A stretch of DNA of 43,450 nucleotides from Kiloniellaceae bacterium (GCA_021776135.1 JAJFGL010000005.1:1-43450); one strand, 5' to 3'; shown: positions 24,575-33,560, counted from the stretch's first letter. Notes: a model not told the origin generated them from the sequence alone. Made by a program: numbers and translations.

Positions 24575-25708
24575 TCAACCGAAGTAGTGCTTATACGCCA
24601 GGGAATAATCCGGCTGGTTCAAAAGCAGGTAGTCCATAACCTTCTTGGCGTAGGCCTTCTGCGATTTGACCACCTTGGCGAAGAACGCATCCTCGCTGGA
24701 GATCCGGTTGATAACGACATCCCACGCATCCAACTGCTCGGCCATAACGGAATCGGGGGTGCGGTAAACGTTGACGCCGTGGTCCTTCTTCAGGCTGATC
24801 AGGTCGTCGGCGTAACGAAGGGTGCTGTACCAGTAGAAGTTCGAGTTTTCGGCTTCCGACGCGTAGCGCAGGATGGCCTGATGTTCCTTCGACAGGGAAT
24901 TGAACTTCTTCTTATTGAAGGTAATCTCGAAGCATTCCTGGGACTGGTGGAAGCTGGCCAGGTGATAGTGCTTGGAAACGTCCTGCATGCCGAAGTCCTT
25001 GTCCGAGGTCGGATTGTTGAACTCGGCGGCATCGATCAGGCCGCTCTTCATGGCCGGCTGAATTTCGCCGCCCGGAAGCTGCACCACGGACATGCCCATT
25101 TCCAGCAGAACGTCGGCCGCCAGGCCAACGGTACGGTACTTCAGGCCCTTCATCTGGGCTGAGCTCTTGATCTCCTCCTTGAACCAGCCCAAAGGCTGCG
25201 CCGGCATCGGGCTGTTGAAGAAGCTGATCACATCGAGGCGCAGGCTGCCCATCAGTTCTTCGAACAATTCATTGCCGCCGCCATAGTGGATCCAGCCGAG
25301 TAACTCCTGCGCCGACCAGCCGAAGCAGGGGCCGGTGCCGAACAGGGACGCCGCTTTGGATTTGGAATACCAGTAGGCGGGAACGTAATGCGCGCCGTCG
25401 AGCACGCCGCGGTGCACCGCATCCTGCATCTGGCTGGTCTTGACCACCGAGTTAACCGACAGCAGATCGATCCTCAGGTCCTTGCCGGCCATGGCGTTCA
25501 CGCGGTCGACATAGTGTTTGGCGTCTTCAAGGAAAATGCCGCCGCCCCAGGCCGCCTGGACCTTCAGGACCGTCGGCGCGGCCGTGGCGATGTTGGGCAT
25601 GGCCACCATGGCCGCGCCGCCCGCCGCCGCCGTGGCGCCGGCCTTCAGGAACTTGCGCCGCGACTTGACCTTGCCGGCATTCACGTCTTTGTTTTTCGTG
25701 TTTAGCAT
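24575..25708 (-). CDS. TRAP transporter substrate-binding protein (DctP family), twin-arginine leader
   Basis: A 377-residue periplasmic receptor. The leader SRRKFLKAGATAAAGGAAMV matches the twin-arginine motif, with A-x-A near residue 43 (ATAAP). The mature part starts with the strand TVLKVQAAWGGG and shows LKYRTVGLAADVLLEMGMSVVQLPGGEIQPAMKSGLIDAAEF, the DctP region in which the Arg binds the substrate carboxylate. This supports a carboxylic-acid ligand. The ATG at 25708 has GGGAGGAGA just upstream, a strong site; an open frame extends to 25780 without support. The protein differs clearly from the second receptor encoded divergently. Confidence 0.92.
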   Translation of the reverse strand: MLNTKNKDVNAGKVKSRRKFLKAGATAAAGGAAMVAMPNIATAAPTVLKVQAAWGGGIFLEDAKHYVDRVNAMAGKDLRIDLLSVNSVVKTSQMQDAVHRGVLDGAHYVPAYWYSKSKAASLFGTGPCFGWSAQELLGWIHYGGGNELFEELMGSLRLDVISFFNSPMPAQPLGWFKEEIKSSAQMKGLKYRTVGLAADVLLEMGMSVVQLPGGEIQPAMKSGLIDAAEFNNPTSDKDFGMQDVSKHYHLASFHQSQECFEITFNKKKFNSLSKEHQAILRYASEAENSNFYWYSTLRYADDLISLKKDHGVNVYRTPDSVMAEQLDAWDVVINRISSEDAFFAKVVKSQKAYAKKVMDYLLLNQPDYSLAYKHYFG

Positions 25709-26098
25709 GTTTGTCTCCTCCCAGAGGTGTTTCCGCGTCCGGGGACTGGCCCGTGAACGGAGGGAATCATTTGCGCCCACTTCGTCGGCGCAAATGAACG
25801 TGGATATGAAAAAACCTGGATCGTACGCCCATCCATGTCGGGTTTGTTGTTGATCTAGTACTCATTGATCGTGTGCGGTACTGGACACTTGCCTCAGGTC
25901 CGTGAACTTTCAGCTAAAATGAAACCATTCGCAAGGGTTTCTCGAATTCTCCAGAATATCCGGCTATAAACCCTGGTTACGGATCCTGGGCCGGGCGGGT
26001 TCTAAGTACCGGAATCCACCGTGGACATTGCGCGGAAAAGCTAATGTCTTGTCTCAAAGTATCACGACTATTTGATTGTTTGACGGGCGAGCAATACA

Positions 26099-26173
26099 AG
26101 GTATTTCTCTAGCTAAATACCTAAATGCTTGTGTACGGCCAATAAATACTTTCATAAATGTCCAGTGTTTATT
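26099..26173 (+). promoter_or_regulatory. Candidate promoter-operator with two inverted repeats upstream of the second TRAP operon
   Basis: AGGTATTT-N8-AAATACCT (26099-26122) is a perfect 8-bp inverted repeat; AATAAATACT (26141-26150) and AGTGTTTATT (26164-26173) form another with one mismatch. A sigma70-like pair TTGACG (26080) and TATTTC (26102) overlaps the first one. They lie in the 645-base gap between the divergent TRAP operons, which is visibly AT-richer than its surroundings and holds no gene I can support. No regulator is encoded next to it. Confidence 0.35.
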
Positions 26174-26353
26174 TTCGATCCGGCCACCGGGCAGAGTGCA
26201 AAAATCTTACTGGCTAGGAAAATATGAGTGTTTGCGGTCTACCAATATGCGCCGCCGCCTTGTATATTCCTGCCGGGCCGCAGGCGCCGCATGGCGGGCG
26301 GACGGCCGAAAAAACGAAATAAATCTACCAATTAACCCACAGGGAGAACGACC

Positions 26354-27451
26354 ATGAAGAGACGCGAATTTATCAAAAAGGCCGGCGTTACTGTTCCGGT
26401 CGCCGCGGCTGCCGCGACCGCGCTCGCGGCGCCGGCGGTTGCGCAAAAGCGCATAGACATGGTCATCGTATCGACTTGGCCGCGTGATTTCCCCGGCCTC
26501 GGCACCGGCGCCCAGCGCCTGGCGCAGCGCATCAACGACATGACCGATGGCCGGATTGCCGTGCAGTACTTCGCCGCTAAAGAACGTGTCGGCGCCTTCG
26601 ATTCCTTCGACGAAGTGGCGTCCGGCAACGCCCAGGCCTATCACGCCGCCGATTACTACTGGAAAGGCAAGCATCCGGGCTGGGCCTACTTCACCGCCGT
26701 TCCCTTCGGCCTGTCCTATACGGAAATCAACGCCTGGATCCGTTTTGGCGGCGGTCAGGAATTGTGGGACGAACTGGCCGGCGGCTTCGGCCTCAAGTGC
26801 GTCATGGCCGGCAACACCGGTTGCCAGATGGGCGGCTGGTTCAACAAGGAAATCAATTCGGCCGACGACTTCAAGGGCCTGAAAATGCGTATCCCGGGCC
26901 TGGGCGGCGACGTGCTGGCCAAGCTGGGCGCATCGCCGGTTTCCATCCCCGGCGGCCAGATTTACGAAAACCTGGTTTCCGGCGCCATCGACGCCACCGA
27001 ATGGGTGGGACCGTGGAACGACAGCTTCATGAAGTTCTACGAAGCGGCCAAGTACTACTACTATCCGGGCATGCATGAACCGGGCTCCATGCTGGCGATG
27101 GGCATGAACGCGTCCTGGTGGGGCAAGTTGTCCAAGACAGACCGGATCATCATCGAAGCCGCCGCGGCCATGGAAAACGACGTCATGATGTCCGAGTTCA
27201 ACGCCAAGAGCGGCGCGGCGCTGGTCAAGCTGATCAACGACCATGGCGTCAAGCTGCGCAAGTTCAACGACGACGTCTACGACAGCTTCGGCGAGGCCGC
27301 CGAAGAGGTCTTCGACGATGTCAGCAGCCACAGCCCTCTGGCCGGCAAGATCCACGCGAGCTTCCTGGCCGCCCGCAAGGATCTGGGCGCCTGGTCCAAG
27401 ATTTCGGATCAGGCCTTCGTCGCGCAACGCAACCGCGTTCTCGGCGTCTAG
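26354..27451 (+). CDS. TRAP transporter substrate-binding protein, TakP-like
   Basis: A 365-residue periplasmic receptor with leader RREFIKKAGVTVPVAAAAAT and cleavage near APAVAQ (residue 32). Motifs agree with the TakP keto-acid receptor of Rhodobacter as I recall it: AYHAADYYWKGKHP, AVPFGLSYTEINAWIRFGG, GNTGCQMGGWFNKEI, LKMRIPGLGGDV and IDATEWVGPWND, with YYYYPGMHEPG later. The Arg and the Glu-Trp pair in this scheme bind a 2-oxoacid carboxylate through a metal ion. A keto acid, lactate or related ligand is therefore likely, not proven. Ribosome site GGGAGAA precedes the ATG. A hairpin follows the stop. Confidence 0.92.
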   Translation: MKRREFIKKAGVTVPVAAAAATALAAPAVAQKRIDMVIVSTWPRDFPGLGTGAQRLAQRINDMTDGRIAVQYFAAKERVGAFDSFDEVASGNAQAYHAADYYWKGKHPGWAYFTAVPFGLSYTEINAWIRFGGGQELWDELAGGFGLKCVMAGNTGCQMGGWFNKEINSADDFKGLKMRIPGLGGDVLAKLGASPVSIPGGQIYENLVSGAIDATEWVGPWNDSFMKFYEAAKYYYYPGMHEPGSMLAMGMNASWWGKLSKTDRIIIEAAAAMENDVMMSEFNAKSGAALVKLINDHGVKLRKFNDDVYDSFGEAAEEVFDDVSSHSPLAGKIHASFLAARKDLGAWSKISDQAFVAQRNRVLGV

Positions 27452-27475
27452 CCGTCGGGACCGCACTGACCTAGA

Positions 27476-27510
27476 GAAAGCGGAGCTCCCATGTTCGGGG
27501 CTCCGCTTTC
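27476..27510 (+). terminator. Strong hairpin after the second TRAP binding-protein gene
   Basis: GAAAGCGGAGC (27476-27486) pairs with GCTCCGCTTTC (27500-27510), extended inwards by TCC/GGG with one wobble pair, 25 bases after the stop. No T-run follows. It matches the position of the hairpin in the other TRAP operon and may set the ratio of receptor to permease. Confidence 0.6.
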
Positions 27511-27537
27511 AACTTATGGCAGGCTGGAGATACGCGG

Positions 27538-28647
27538 GTGCCAGAGCCGACGGACCGCCCAGATTTAGTGCATATGGCGTCGATTTCACGCGACAGCGAT
27601 GAGATCACGCGGGTCATGCGGGACACCGCAGCGCAAGACGGCGGCGCCGGCATGACGGCGCTTGTGCCTCTGGTGCGAATCTTCGCCCTTTCCATGGTCG
27701 CCTTCAGCTTCTTGTTCCTGGCGAACACTTACCTAAGCATTTGGCGGGACTGGCCGGGGGCGCCCGCCTTGCTCGGGCAACTGGGCTGGCTGGGTGTGGA
27801 AGCGCCGCTGAAATCTTTAGAGGGCGCCGCCTTGATACTGGGTTGGGTTCAACTCGGTCTTTACGCCCTGGTTCTGGCGGCCGTTGCCGGCTTTGTCGGC
27901 CGCACCCCCCACCGCGCCTTGCAAAAAGATGCGCAAGTTTTGTTCGATATCACCGGCTACCTCATCCGCTGGGCGTTTTTCTCGGTTCTGATGATCGGCA
28001 TCGCCGATCTGGTCATATCCTTTTTGCGGGTGGAGAATTTTCTTCCCTACGTGCTTGGCGAAGACCTTGCCATGGAGATGGGCCGGCCCAGTTATCGTGG
28101 CCAAGCGGTGCACTATCCCTTGATGCTGGTGGCCCTGGTCATTGCCAAGTTCGCCCGCACTCTTGGCTTCACCTGGCTGGCGCTCTTGATTGTCGCCGCC
28201 GAGGTACAGATCGTTCTCGCCCGCTTCGTGTTTTCCTACGAGCAGGCCTTCATGGCTGACTTGGTGAGGTTCTGGTACGGCGCCCTGTTCCTCTTCGCCA
28301 GCCCCTACACGCTGATCAAGGAAGGCCATGTTCGGGTCGATATCCTTTACGCCAATTATAGCGCGCGCGGTAAGGCCTGGACCAACACCCTGGGCTCCGT
28401 GTTCCTGGGCCTGCCCTTGTGCTGGGTTATCCTGACCATGGGTATGTGGGGCCGCAGCAATGTCATCACCGGACCCCTGGTCAATTTCGAAGTCACCCAG
28501 GCCGGCTATGGCCTCTACGTCAAATACCTGCTGGCCGCGTTCCTGATGATTTTCGCGCTCGGCATGTTGATTCAGTTCATGGGTTACTTGATGAGTAACG
28601 CCGCCGTGTTGTTGCGCCAGTCCGATAAAACGGCCGGGCAGGCGTAA
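27538..28647 (+). CDS. TRAP transporter small permease with N-terminal membrane extension
   Basis: A 369-residue protein, about twice the usual DctQ length. The canonical DctQ domain occupies roughly residues 175-355, with VFSYEQAFMADLVRFWYGALFLFASPYTLIKEGHVRVDILY as the family signature and four spans. Before it lie about three additional hydrophobic segments (near 40-65, 85-120 and 138-165) with no motif I recognise. The start is a GTG at 27538 with GGAG eight bases upstream; an ATG at 27574 is an alternative that keeps all spans. It is 4 bases from the large-permease gene. Extended small permeases occur in the TakP-type group, but the purpose of the extra spans is not known to me. Confidence 0.88.
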   Translation: MPEPTDRPDLVHMASISRDSDEITRVMRDTAAQDGGAGMTALVPLVRIFALSMVAFSFLFLANTYLSIWRDWPGAPALLGQLGWLGVEAPLKSLEGAALILGWVQLGLYALVLAAVAGFVGRTPHRALQKDAQVLFDITGYLIRWAFFSVLMIGIADLVISFLRVENFLPYVLGEDLAMEMGRPSYRGQAVHYPLMLVALVIAKFARTLGFTWLALLIVAAEVQIVLARFVFSYEQAFMADLVRFWYGALFLFASPYTLIKEGHVRVDILYANYSARGKAWTNTLGSVFLGLPLCWVILTMGMWGRSNVITGPLVNFEVTQAGYGLYVKYLLAAFLMIFALGMLIQFMGYLMSNAAVLLRQSDKTAGQA

Positions 28648-28651
28648 GGCC

Positions 28652-31309
28652 ATGGAATTCGTTTTTCTGATTATCCTTATGCTGACCATGGTGTTGGCCT
28701 TGGGCGGCGGGTTTCCGGTTGCCTTCGCCTTGCCCGGCTCGGCCATCCTGACCATTACCCTGGCGTCGGTTTCAGGATTTTTGATCGAAGGCGATACCGC
28801 GGCCTATTTTGTCAACGGCGGCCCGCTGCAATGGCTTAGCGCCGGGGTGACGAACTTTCGCGGCATTTATTGGGAGGCGGAACGCGATACCCTGATCGCC
28901 GTACCCTTGTTCATCTTCATGGGCATCATGCTCGAGCGATCCAAGATCGCCGAGGACTTGCTGGTCACCATGGCCCAGTTATTCGGTCCGGTTCCCGGCG
29001 GTCTGGGTATATCCGTGGTCATCGTCGGGGCGCTGCTGGCGGCGACCACGGGCATTGTCGGGGCGACGGTTATCGCCATGGGCTTGATCTCTTTGCCGGT
29101 GATGCTGCGGGCCAACTATTCCCATTCCCTTGCCACGGGCACCATCAATGCCTCAGGCACCTTGGGGCAGATTATACCGCCCTCCATCGTGCTCATTATC
29201 CTAGCGGATCAGTTGTCCAACGCCACCGACCAGGCCAGCGCCATACGCACCGCCGATTACAAGCTGGGCACCGGCAATACCTCTTTGCCGCCGGCCTTCG
29301 ATCTAACCTCGACGAGCGCCGGCGATATGTTTCTGGGCGCTTTTTTGCCCGGCATGGTGCTGGTCGGCCTGTATATTCTCTATATCCTGGTGGTGGCCTT
29401 TATCCGCCCCAAGATGGCGCCCCCGGCCCCTTACCTGGGTAAGTTCGACCGCGACTTCGCTTGGCGTGTCTTCATTGTCTTGGTGCCGCCCCTGGCGCTG
29501 ATCTTTACCGTGCTGGGCTCCATCGTCTTGGGTGTCGCGACGGTCAACCAAGCCGGAGCCCTGGGCGCGGTCGGGGCCATGGTCATGGCCAGTTATCGTT
29601 TAATGGGCGACAGGCGAGGCGCCTACACCCCGGCGATCATGGCTATCGCCGCCATCTTCGCGCTGGTGGTGATCCTCGGTTTTTTCGACATCAATGTGAA
29701 AAGAATTGAAAACGCGAACGATTGGCTTGGCGTGATCTTGGCCGCCGTGGCTTCGATCGTCTTTTTGGCGGCGCTTTTCTGGAGCGGCTGGCGCGCCTAC
29801 AAAATCGACAACACCTTGCAGGGCGTCATGGTGGAAACCGCCAAGACCACCTCCCTGGTGTTCATCATCCTGATCGGCGCGACCATGCTGACCGCCGCCT
29901 TTCGCGCCTTCGGCGGCGAGGAATTGGTCAAGGATTTCCTGACCGGCTTGCCCGGCGGCTTCGCGACCAAGTTTATCGTGGTCATGGCGGTCATCTTCGT
30001 GCTCGGCTTTTTCCTGGATTTCATCGAGATCGCCGTGGTGGTGGTGCCCATCGTCGCGCCCATCCTCCTGGCCGATCCCACCGCCAATGTCACCGCCGTG
30101 TGGCTGGGGGTGATGATCGGCGTCAACATGCAGACCTCCTTCCTGACGCCGCCCTTTGGGTTCGCGCTGTTCTATTTGCGCGGGGTCGCGCCGGCCATCG
30201 TCAAGACCATTTCCATGTATAAGGGCGTCGCGCCCTTTATCGTGTTGCAGTTGCTTGGGCTCGCAATCGTTGGCTTTACGCCGTCCCTGGTGAACTATCT
30301 TCCCAACCGGGTCTATCTGACCTCCGAAACCGCGCCGCCGCCCCGGAACCCCCGGCTGCAGGCGTGCCTGGAAGAATATCTCTTCGGTATCTACGACGAA
30401 GAAGGGGCGCGTATAAAAACCAGCATCGCGGCCGCCAAGAATCTGCCTCTGAGTTCCCTGCCGGAGAAATACCGGGACTCCCTAGGCGAAAGCTTCGGGC
30501 TCGCCGCGGCCACCTTCGATCTGGTGGAGAAAGTAAAGGCCGCCGAGGCCGCGGTTGCCGTCCACGTTCCGGGCTTCGCCCCCCTGCACGCGCGGATGCG
30601 TGATATCCGGGTTGAGACCGCGGCCATCGACCGTGGGCTCGAACGCATAACCAGGGAAAAGGACGGCATGGAGCGCTACGGCACCGGCACCGCCGAGGAA
30701 ATACGCGAGCTGGAGGCGCTCATGGACGACATGAACCGTCAGATACGAGACCTCGAAGCAAGCGCGCCGGCGGCCTGGGCGGCGGCCCACGATCAATATG
30801 TGGAACTGGCCGGCGCTGAGACCAAGGCCCGGCGCAAATACCGCCGCAATGTGGACGATGCTTACGAGCCCTTGGGCGAGGTGCGAAAACTGCTTTTGGA
30901 AACCGCCGCCTTGGCCGCCATGAAGACTGAAGTCGCGGCCCTGGGAAGCGTGATCGCCACGGCCCCTAGCGAAGAGGCCATGATGGCCATAAAAGACGTG
31001 CGCGCCGCCTTGGGCGACGGCACCACGAAAATCAAATCGAAACTCAACAAAGCCCGCCGGGCACTAAAGAGCGACAACCCCAAGCGCGAAATGGCCGCCG
31101 AGCAACTGGCGGAAGCCATGAATCTCCTGGCGGCGGAAGTGGCGTGGCGTCAAGAGGCCGCGGGTAAACTGAGTTCCGGTCTCGCCGATTACGACGCCGC
31201 CGTCGCCCAGTCCATCGGTCTGCGCCTGCAGACCCGGCTGTCCAAGGATCAAGCCAAGGTCATGGCTTCCTGCCTCTCCATCCACCGGGACATCTCGTTG
31301 AATTTCTAG
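28652..31309 (+). CDS. TRAP transporter large permease with long C-terminal helical domain
   Basis: An 885-residue protein. Residues 1 to about 555 are a DctM transporter: GGGFPVAFALPGSA, RDTLIAVPLFIFMGIMLERS, TGIVGATVIAMGLISLPVM, SGTLGQIIPPSIVLIILADQ and VNMQTSFLTPPFGFALFYLRG. An insert of about 40 polar residues after residue 185 and extra spans near 325-390 make the core longer than the usual 425. From about residue 560 to 885 follows a hydrophilic, mostly helical region with no hydrophobic span; ERITREKDGMERYG and EIRELEALMDDMNRQIRDLE (about 662-705) suggest coiled coil. It would face the cytoplasm if the core keeps normal topology. The frame is open throughout, with no sign of a frameshift fusion. 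Confidence 0.9.
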   Translation: MEFVFLIILMLTMVLALGGGFPVAFALPGSAILTITLASVSGFLIEGDTAAYFVNGGPLQWLSAGVTNFRGIYWEAERDTLIAVPLFIFMGIMLERSKIAEDLLVTMAQLFGPVPGGLGISVVIVGALLAATTGIVGATVIAMGLISLPVMLRANYSHSLATGTINASGTLGQIIPPSIVLIILADQLSNATDQASAIRTADYKLGTGNTSLPPAFDLTSTSAGDMFLGAFLPGMVLVGLYILYILVVAFIRPKMAPPAPYLGKFDRDFAWRVFIVLVPPLALIFTVLGSIVLGVATVNQAGALGAVGAMVMASYRLMGDRRGAYTPAIMAIAAIFALVVILGFFDINVKRIENANDWLGVILAAVASIVFLAALFWSGWRAYKIDNTLQGVMVETAKTTSLVFIILIGATMLTAAFRAFGGEELVKDFLTGLPGGFATKFIVVMAVIFVLGFFLDFIEIAVVVVPIVAPILLADPTANVTAVWLGVMIGVNMQTSFLTPPFGFALFYLRGVAPAIVKTISMYKGVAPFIVLQLLGLAIVGFTPSLVNYLPNRVYLTSETAPPPRNPRLQACLEEYLFGIYDEEGARIKTSIAAAKNLPLSSLPEKYRDSLGESFGLAAATFDLVEKVKAAEAAVAVHVPGFAPLHARMRDIRVETAAIDRGLERITREKDGMERYGTGTAEEIRELEALMDDMNRQIRDLEASAPAAWAAAHDQYVELAGAETKARRKYRRNVDDAYEPLGEVRKLLLETAALAAMKTEVAALGSVIATAPSEEAMMAIKDVRAALGDGTTKIKSKLNKARRALKSDNPKREMAAEQLAEAMNLLAAEVAWRQEAAGKLSSGLADYDAAVAQSIGLRLQTRLSKDQAKVMASCLSIHRDISLNF

Positions 31310-31327
31310 CGCTTGGTATCGGGCGGC

Positions 31328-32788
31328 TTATTCAACCCGCGCGAGATCGCCCGGCTTGTAACGCGGCGACCAAACCCGGCGGCCTTGGGCTTGCGCGACC
31401 TGCATCGCCTTTTTCGCCGCTTCCGCGTCCCGCACGTAGCGCTGGCGTAGTATGAAGGCACCGCCGCCGCCGCGTGGCGCGATGCGAAGCCCGTCCGCTT
31501 CGATGGCCACCGCCTCGGCGTTTCTCAGGACGTTGAAGACCATGTAGGGCAAGACCCCCGACCCCACGAGAACGTGATCACTGGCGTCCGAGGTTTCGAT
31601 CTTGCGGCCCTGGATCATCATGAAATCGACCTGGGATTGAAGGGCGGCGGTGGAATTGAGTATCTGCGTGCTTGGCGCTTCCGTGTTTCCCAGGGGTGGA
31701 ATCCAGATGTAGTTGAGGGCCACCGCCGCCAGGGCCACGCCGGCGCGGCCAAGATTGGACACCGGGAGGCGGGTGCCGGCCCAGGCAAGAATCAAGGCCA
31801 CGGGGACGGCGGCGGGCATGAGGTGCCGGGCGCTGTTGCCATCGCGAAGGCCCCAAAAAAGCAAGACAGGCAAGACCCATAACAAGGCGAGGATCGCGAT
31901 TTTCCGGCCCTCAGGCGCGCGCCAGACCGCGGCTAGGGCGAGGGTGAACAGCCCCAGGAACACGGGTCCGGCGAATAACGCTGTAATTACGAGGTTTCCG
32001 GGGCTGAACAGGTTTTCCAGGCCGGTGGCATACTTGCTATTCCACTGGGATGCGTAGCTGAGCGTCTGAGTGGCCGAGCCTGCCTCGGGAACCCATATCG
32101 CATGCAGCACCAGGGGCGTCAGGGCGGCGGCGGCGATCCATAGTCCGGCCTGAGCGAGATCCGCCAAGCCCGTCCTCCGGGCGCAGTAGAGGACGCCCAG
32201 GAAGGCGCCGGAGCTCAGCAGCACATCGGCTTTGATGGCGGCCGCCAGGCACAGGCACGGCACGCCGATCCACCGCATCCGCCCCCGGTTCCGCCTGGGG
32301 CCGAGATGGGCGGCGGCGAAAACGGCCAGGGCGCACATGAAAAAGAAAAACCCGATGGTATGCGGCATGCCGTAGATCGAGGCCAGGAAGGCGCTGGGCG
32401 CGAAGGCCAGGACGGCGGCGGCGATAATCATGCCGCCGAAGGGCAGGAAATGGCGGAAAAAAGAAAAGGCGGCCGCGAAGGTCAGGGCCCCGGCGGCGGC
32501 GCTGGCCGCGTTCATGATGTAAACAATGGCGCCGTAATCGGCGCCGAGATCGACCGAACGCTTGAGAGCGTAAATATAAAGCGGGCTGATCCTGGCCCGG
32601 TATTGCGTCAGCGCCGGGTCCAGAACCCCGGTCTTGCTCCAGATAATCGCATCGTTAAACAGCCGGGCCGCGTCCTGCTCGCCGAAGCCGTCGATCAAAA
32701 GGGCGAAATTGCGCAGCAGAACCAAGGCGAAAATAAGAAATAGCGCCAGGTTCTCATGATTTTTTGCGGTCTGGACGTGCGCAAACAT
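31328..32788 (-). CDS. Polytopic membrane protein, glycosyltransferase GT-C-like
   Basis: A 486-residue protein with about ten to eleven hydrophobic spans over residues 15-370, then a soluble C-terminal part of about 110 residues. An acidic pair in the first external loop (FGEQDAARLFNDAIIW) resembles the catalytic loop position of GT-C/GT39-like enzymes that use polyprenyl-linked sugars, but the usual motif is not exact. A glycosyltransferase-type membrane enzyme is my best guess, with low certainty about reaction. It converges on the TRAP operon with only 18 bases between stops. No polysaccharide genes lie near it. Confidence 0.7.
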   Translation of the reverse strand: MFAHVQTAKNHENLALFLIFALVLLRNFALLIDGFGEQDAARLFNDAIIWSKTGVLDPALTQYRARISPLYIYALKRSVDLGADYGAIVYIMNAASAAAGALTFAAAFSFFRHFLPFGGMIIAAAVLAFAPSAFLASIYGMPHTIGFFFFMCALAVFAAAHLGPRRNRGRMRWIGVPCLCLAAAIKADVLLSSGAFLGVLYCARRTGLADLAQAGLWIAAAALTPLVLHAIWVPEAGSATQTLSYASQWNSKYATGLENLFSPGNLVITALFAGPVFLGLFTLALAAVWRAPEGRKIAILALLWVLPVLLFWGLRDGNSARHLMPAAVPVALILAWAGTRLPVSNLGRAGVALAAVALNYIWIPPLGNTEAPSTQILNSTAALQSQVDFMMIQGRKIETSDASDHVLVGSGVLPYMVFNVLRNAEAVAIEADGLRIAPRGGGGAFILRQRYVRDAEAAKKAMQVAQAQGRRVWSPRYKPGDLARVE

Positions 32789-32856
32789 GGCTGTTCCCTT
32801 GGCGCCCGGCTGACCGGCACCTTGCGCAGGATATGCCTTAGTTTGGGTAAAGGGCT

Positions 32857-33357
32857 TTAGATCGCGAAGCTGAAGTGGGTCGGTTCCTCGGAATAGGCCG
32901 GCGGCGCCGCGCCGGCCTGCCGGTAGGCGTCGCTGCCCCGGTTCGCCGCGTCGCGGTGCTCGGGAATGAAGTCCTGGAGCGGCCCTAGATCCTGCTCGAA
33001 AACCTGGGCCAGAAAGGGGGCGGAAAAGCCCTCGCCGCGCGGGCGTGCCCTGGCGGTCCGGGGCTCGGAAAGGACGGGGGCGGGCGGCCGGGATTGCCCC
33101 TCCCGATCGCGCCGGAGGATACTATTGCGGGCTCCGGGGCGTTGCGTTTCGCGATCTTGAACGCCGGGCCGCTGGCCGCCTTTGGAGCGCTCTTGCGCTG
33201 GCTGGGCCTGATCTTGAAGCGCGTCGCGGATGCCCCGGGTGCGCTCGACCGCCGGCACCGCGGGGTCGGGAACCCGGCCGTGAGCGGCGCCCCCGGGCCG
33301 GGCCAGGGGCGAAGTCTGCGGCGCCGAAGAAGGCGCGAGCGTTGTAAGCAGGGTCAT
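32857..33357 (-). CDS. Hypothetical Pro/Arg-rich protein with conserved-looking C terminus
   Basis: A 166-residue product of no recognised family. Residues 1-110 are rich in Pro, Arg, Gln and Ala and look disordered. The last 55 residues (SAPFLAQVFEQDLGP, then DAANRGSDAYRQAGAAPP) resemble short alphaproteobacterial hypothetical proteins with a PFLAQ...DAYR pattern, which argues that the frame is real. No signal peptide or membrane span is seen. It is followed 68 bases later by the membrane protein gene on the same strand. The upstream side is the AT-rich stretch near 33.4-33.56 kb. Confidence 0.55.
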   Translation of the reverse strand: MTLLTTLAPSSAPQTSPLARPGGAAHGRVPDPAVPAVERTRGIRDALQDQAQPAQERSKGGQRPGVQDRETQRPGARNSILRRDREGQSRPPAPVLSEPRTARARPRGEGFSAPFLAQVFEQDLGPLQDFIPEHRDAANRGSDAYRQAGAAPPAYSEEPTHFSFAI

Positions 33358-33379
33358 ACTCTCGTTTGCACCCTATGGA

Positions 33380-33560
33380 GATCGGACGAATATGCGTAAA
33401 ATTTTATTGAAACCAGATTAAAATATCAAGGTAAATGTGAAAAATTACATGCTTAATTCAAGTTAATCATTAATAAAAACAAAGTCATTGAATTAATTAC
33501 AGCTATTTTGCATTTTCTATTTGATAATCATGAAGTTTTAGCAACCTTAACTTGTTGCTT
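33380..33560. other. AT-rich intergenic stretch
   Basis: About 180 bases made largely of A and T (runs such as AAAATTTTATTG and TTAATCATTAATAAAAAC) inside a high-GC region. It separates the divergent hypothetical gene and the GGDEF-EAL gene and likely carries both promoters. I see no gene or clear inverted repeat in it. It could also be a site for a silencing or nucleoid protein. Confidence 0.7.

Noticed and set aside
27700-31309. Possibility that the 885-residue DctM arose from a frameshift or sequencing fusion of two genes
   Set aside because: The frame is open without a stop, no ribosome site or start is evident near 30330-30420, and the C-terminal part has coherent helical composition.
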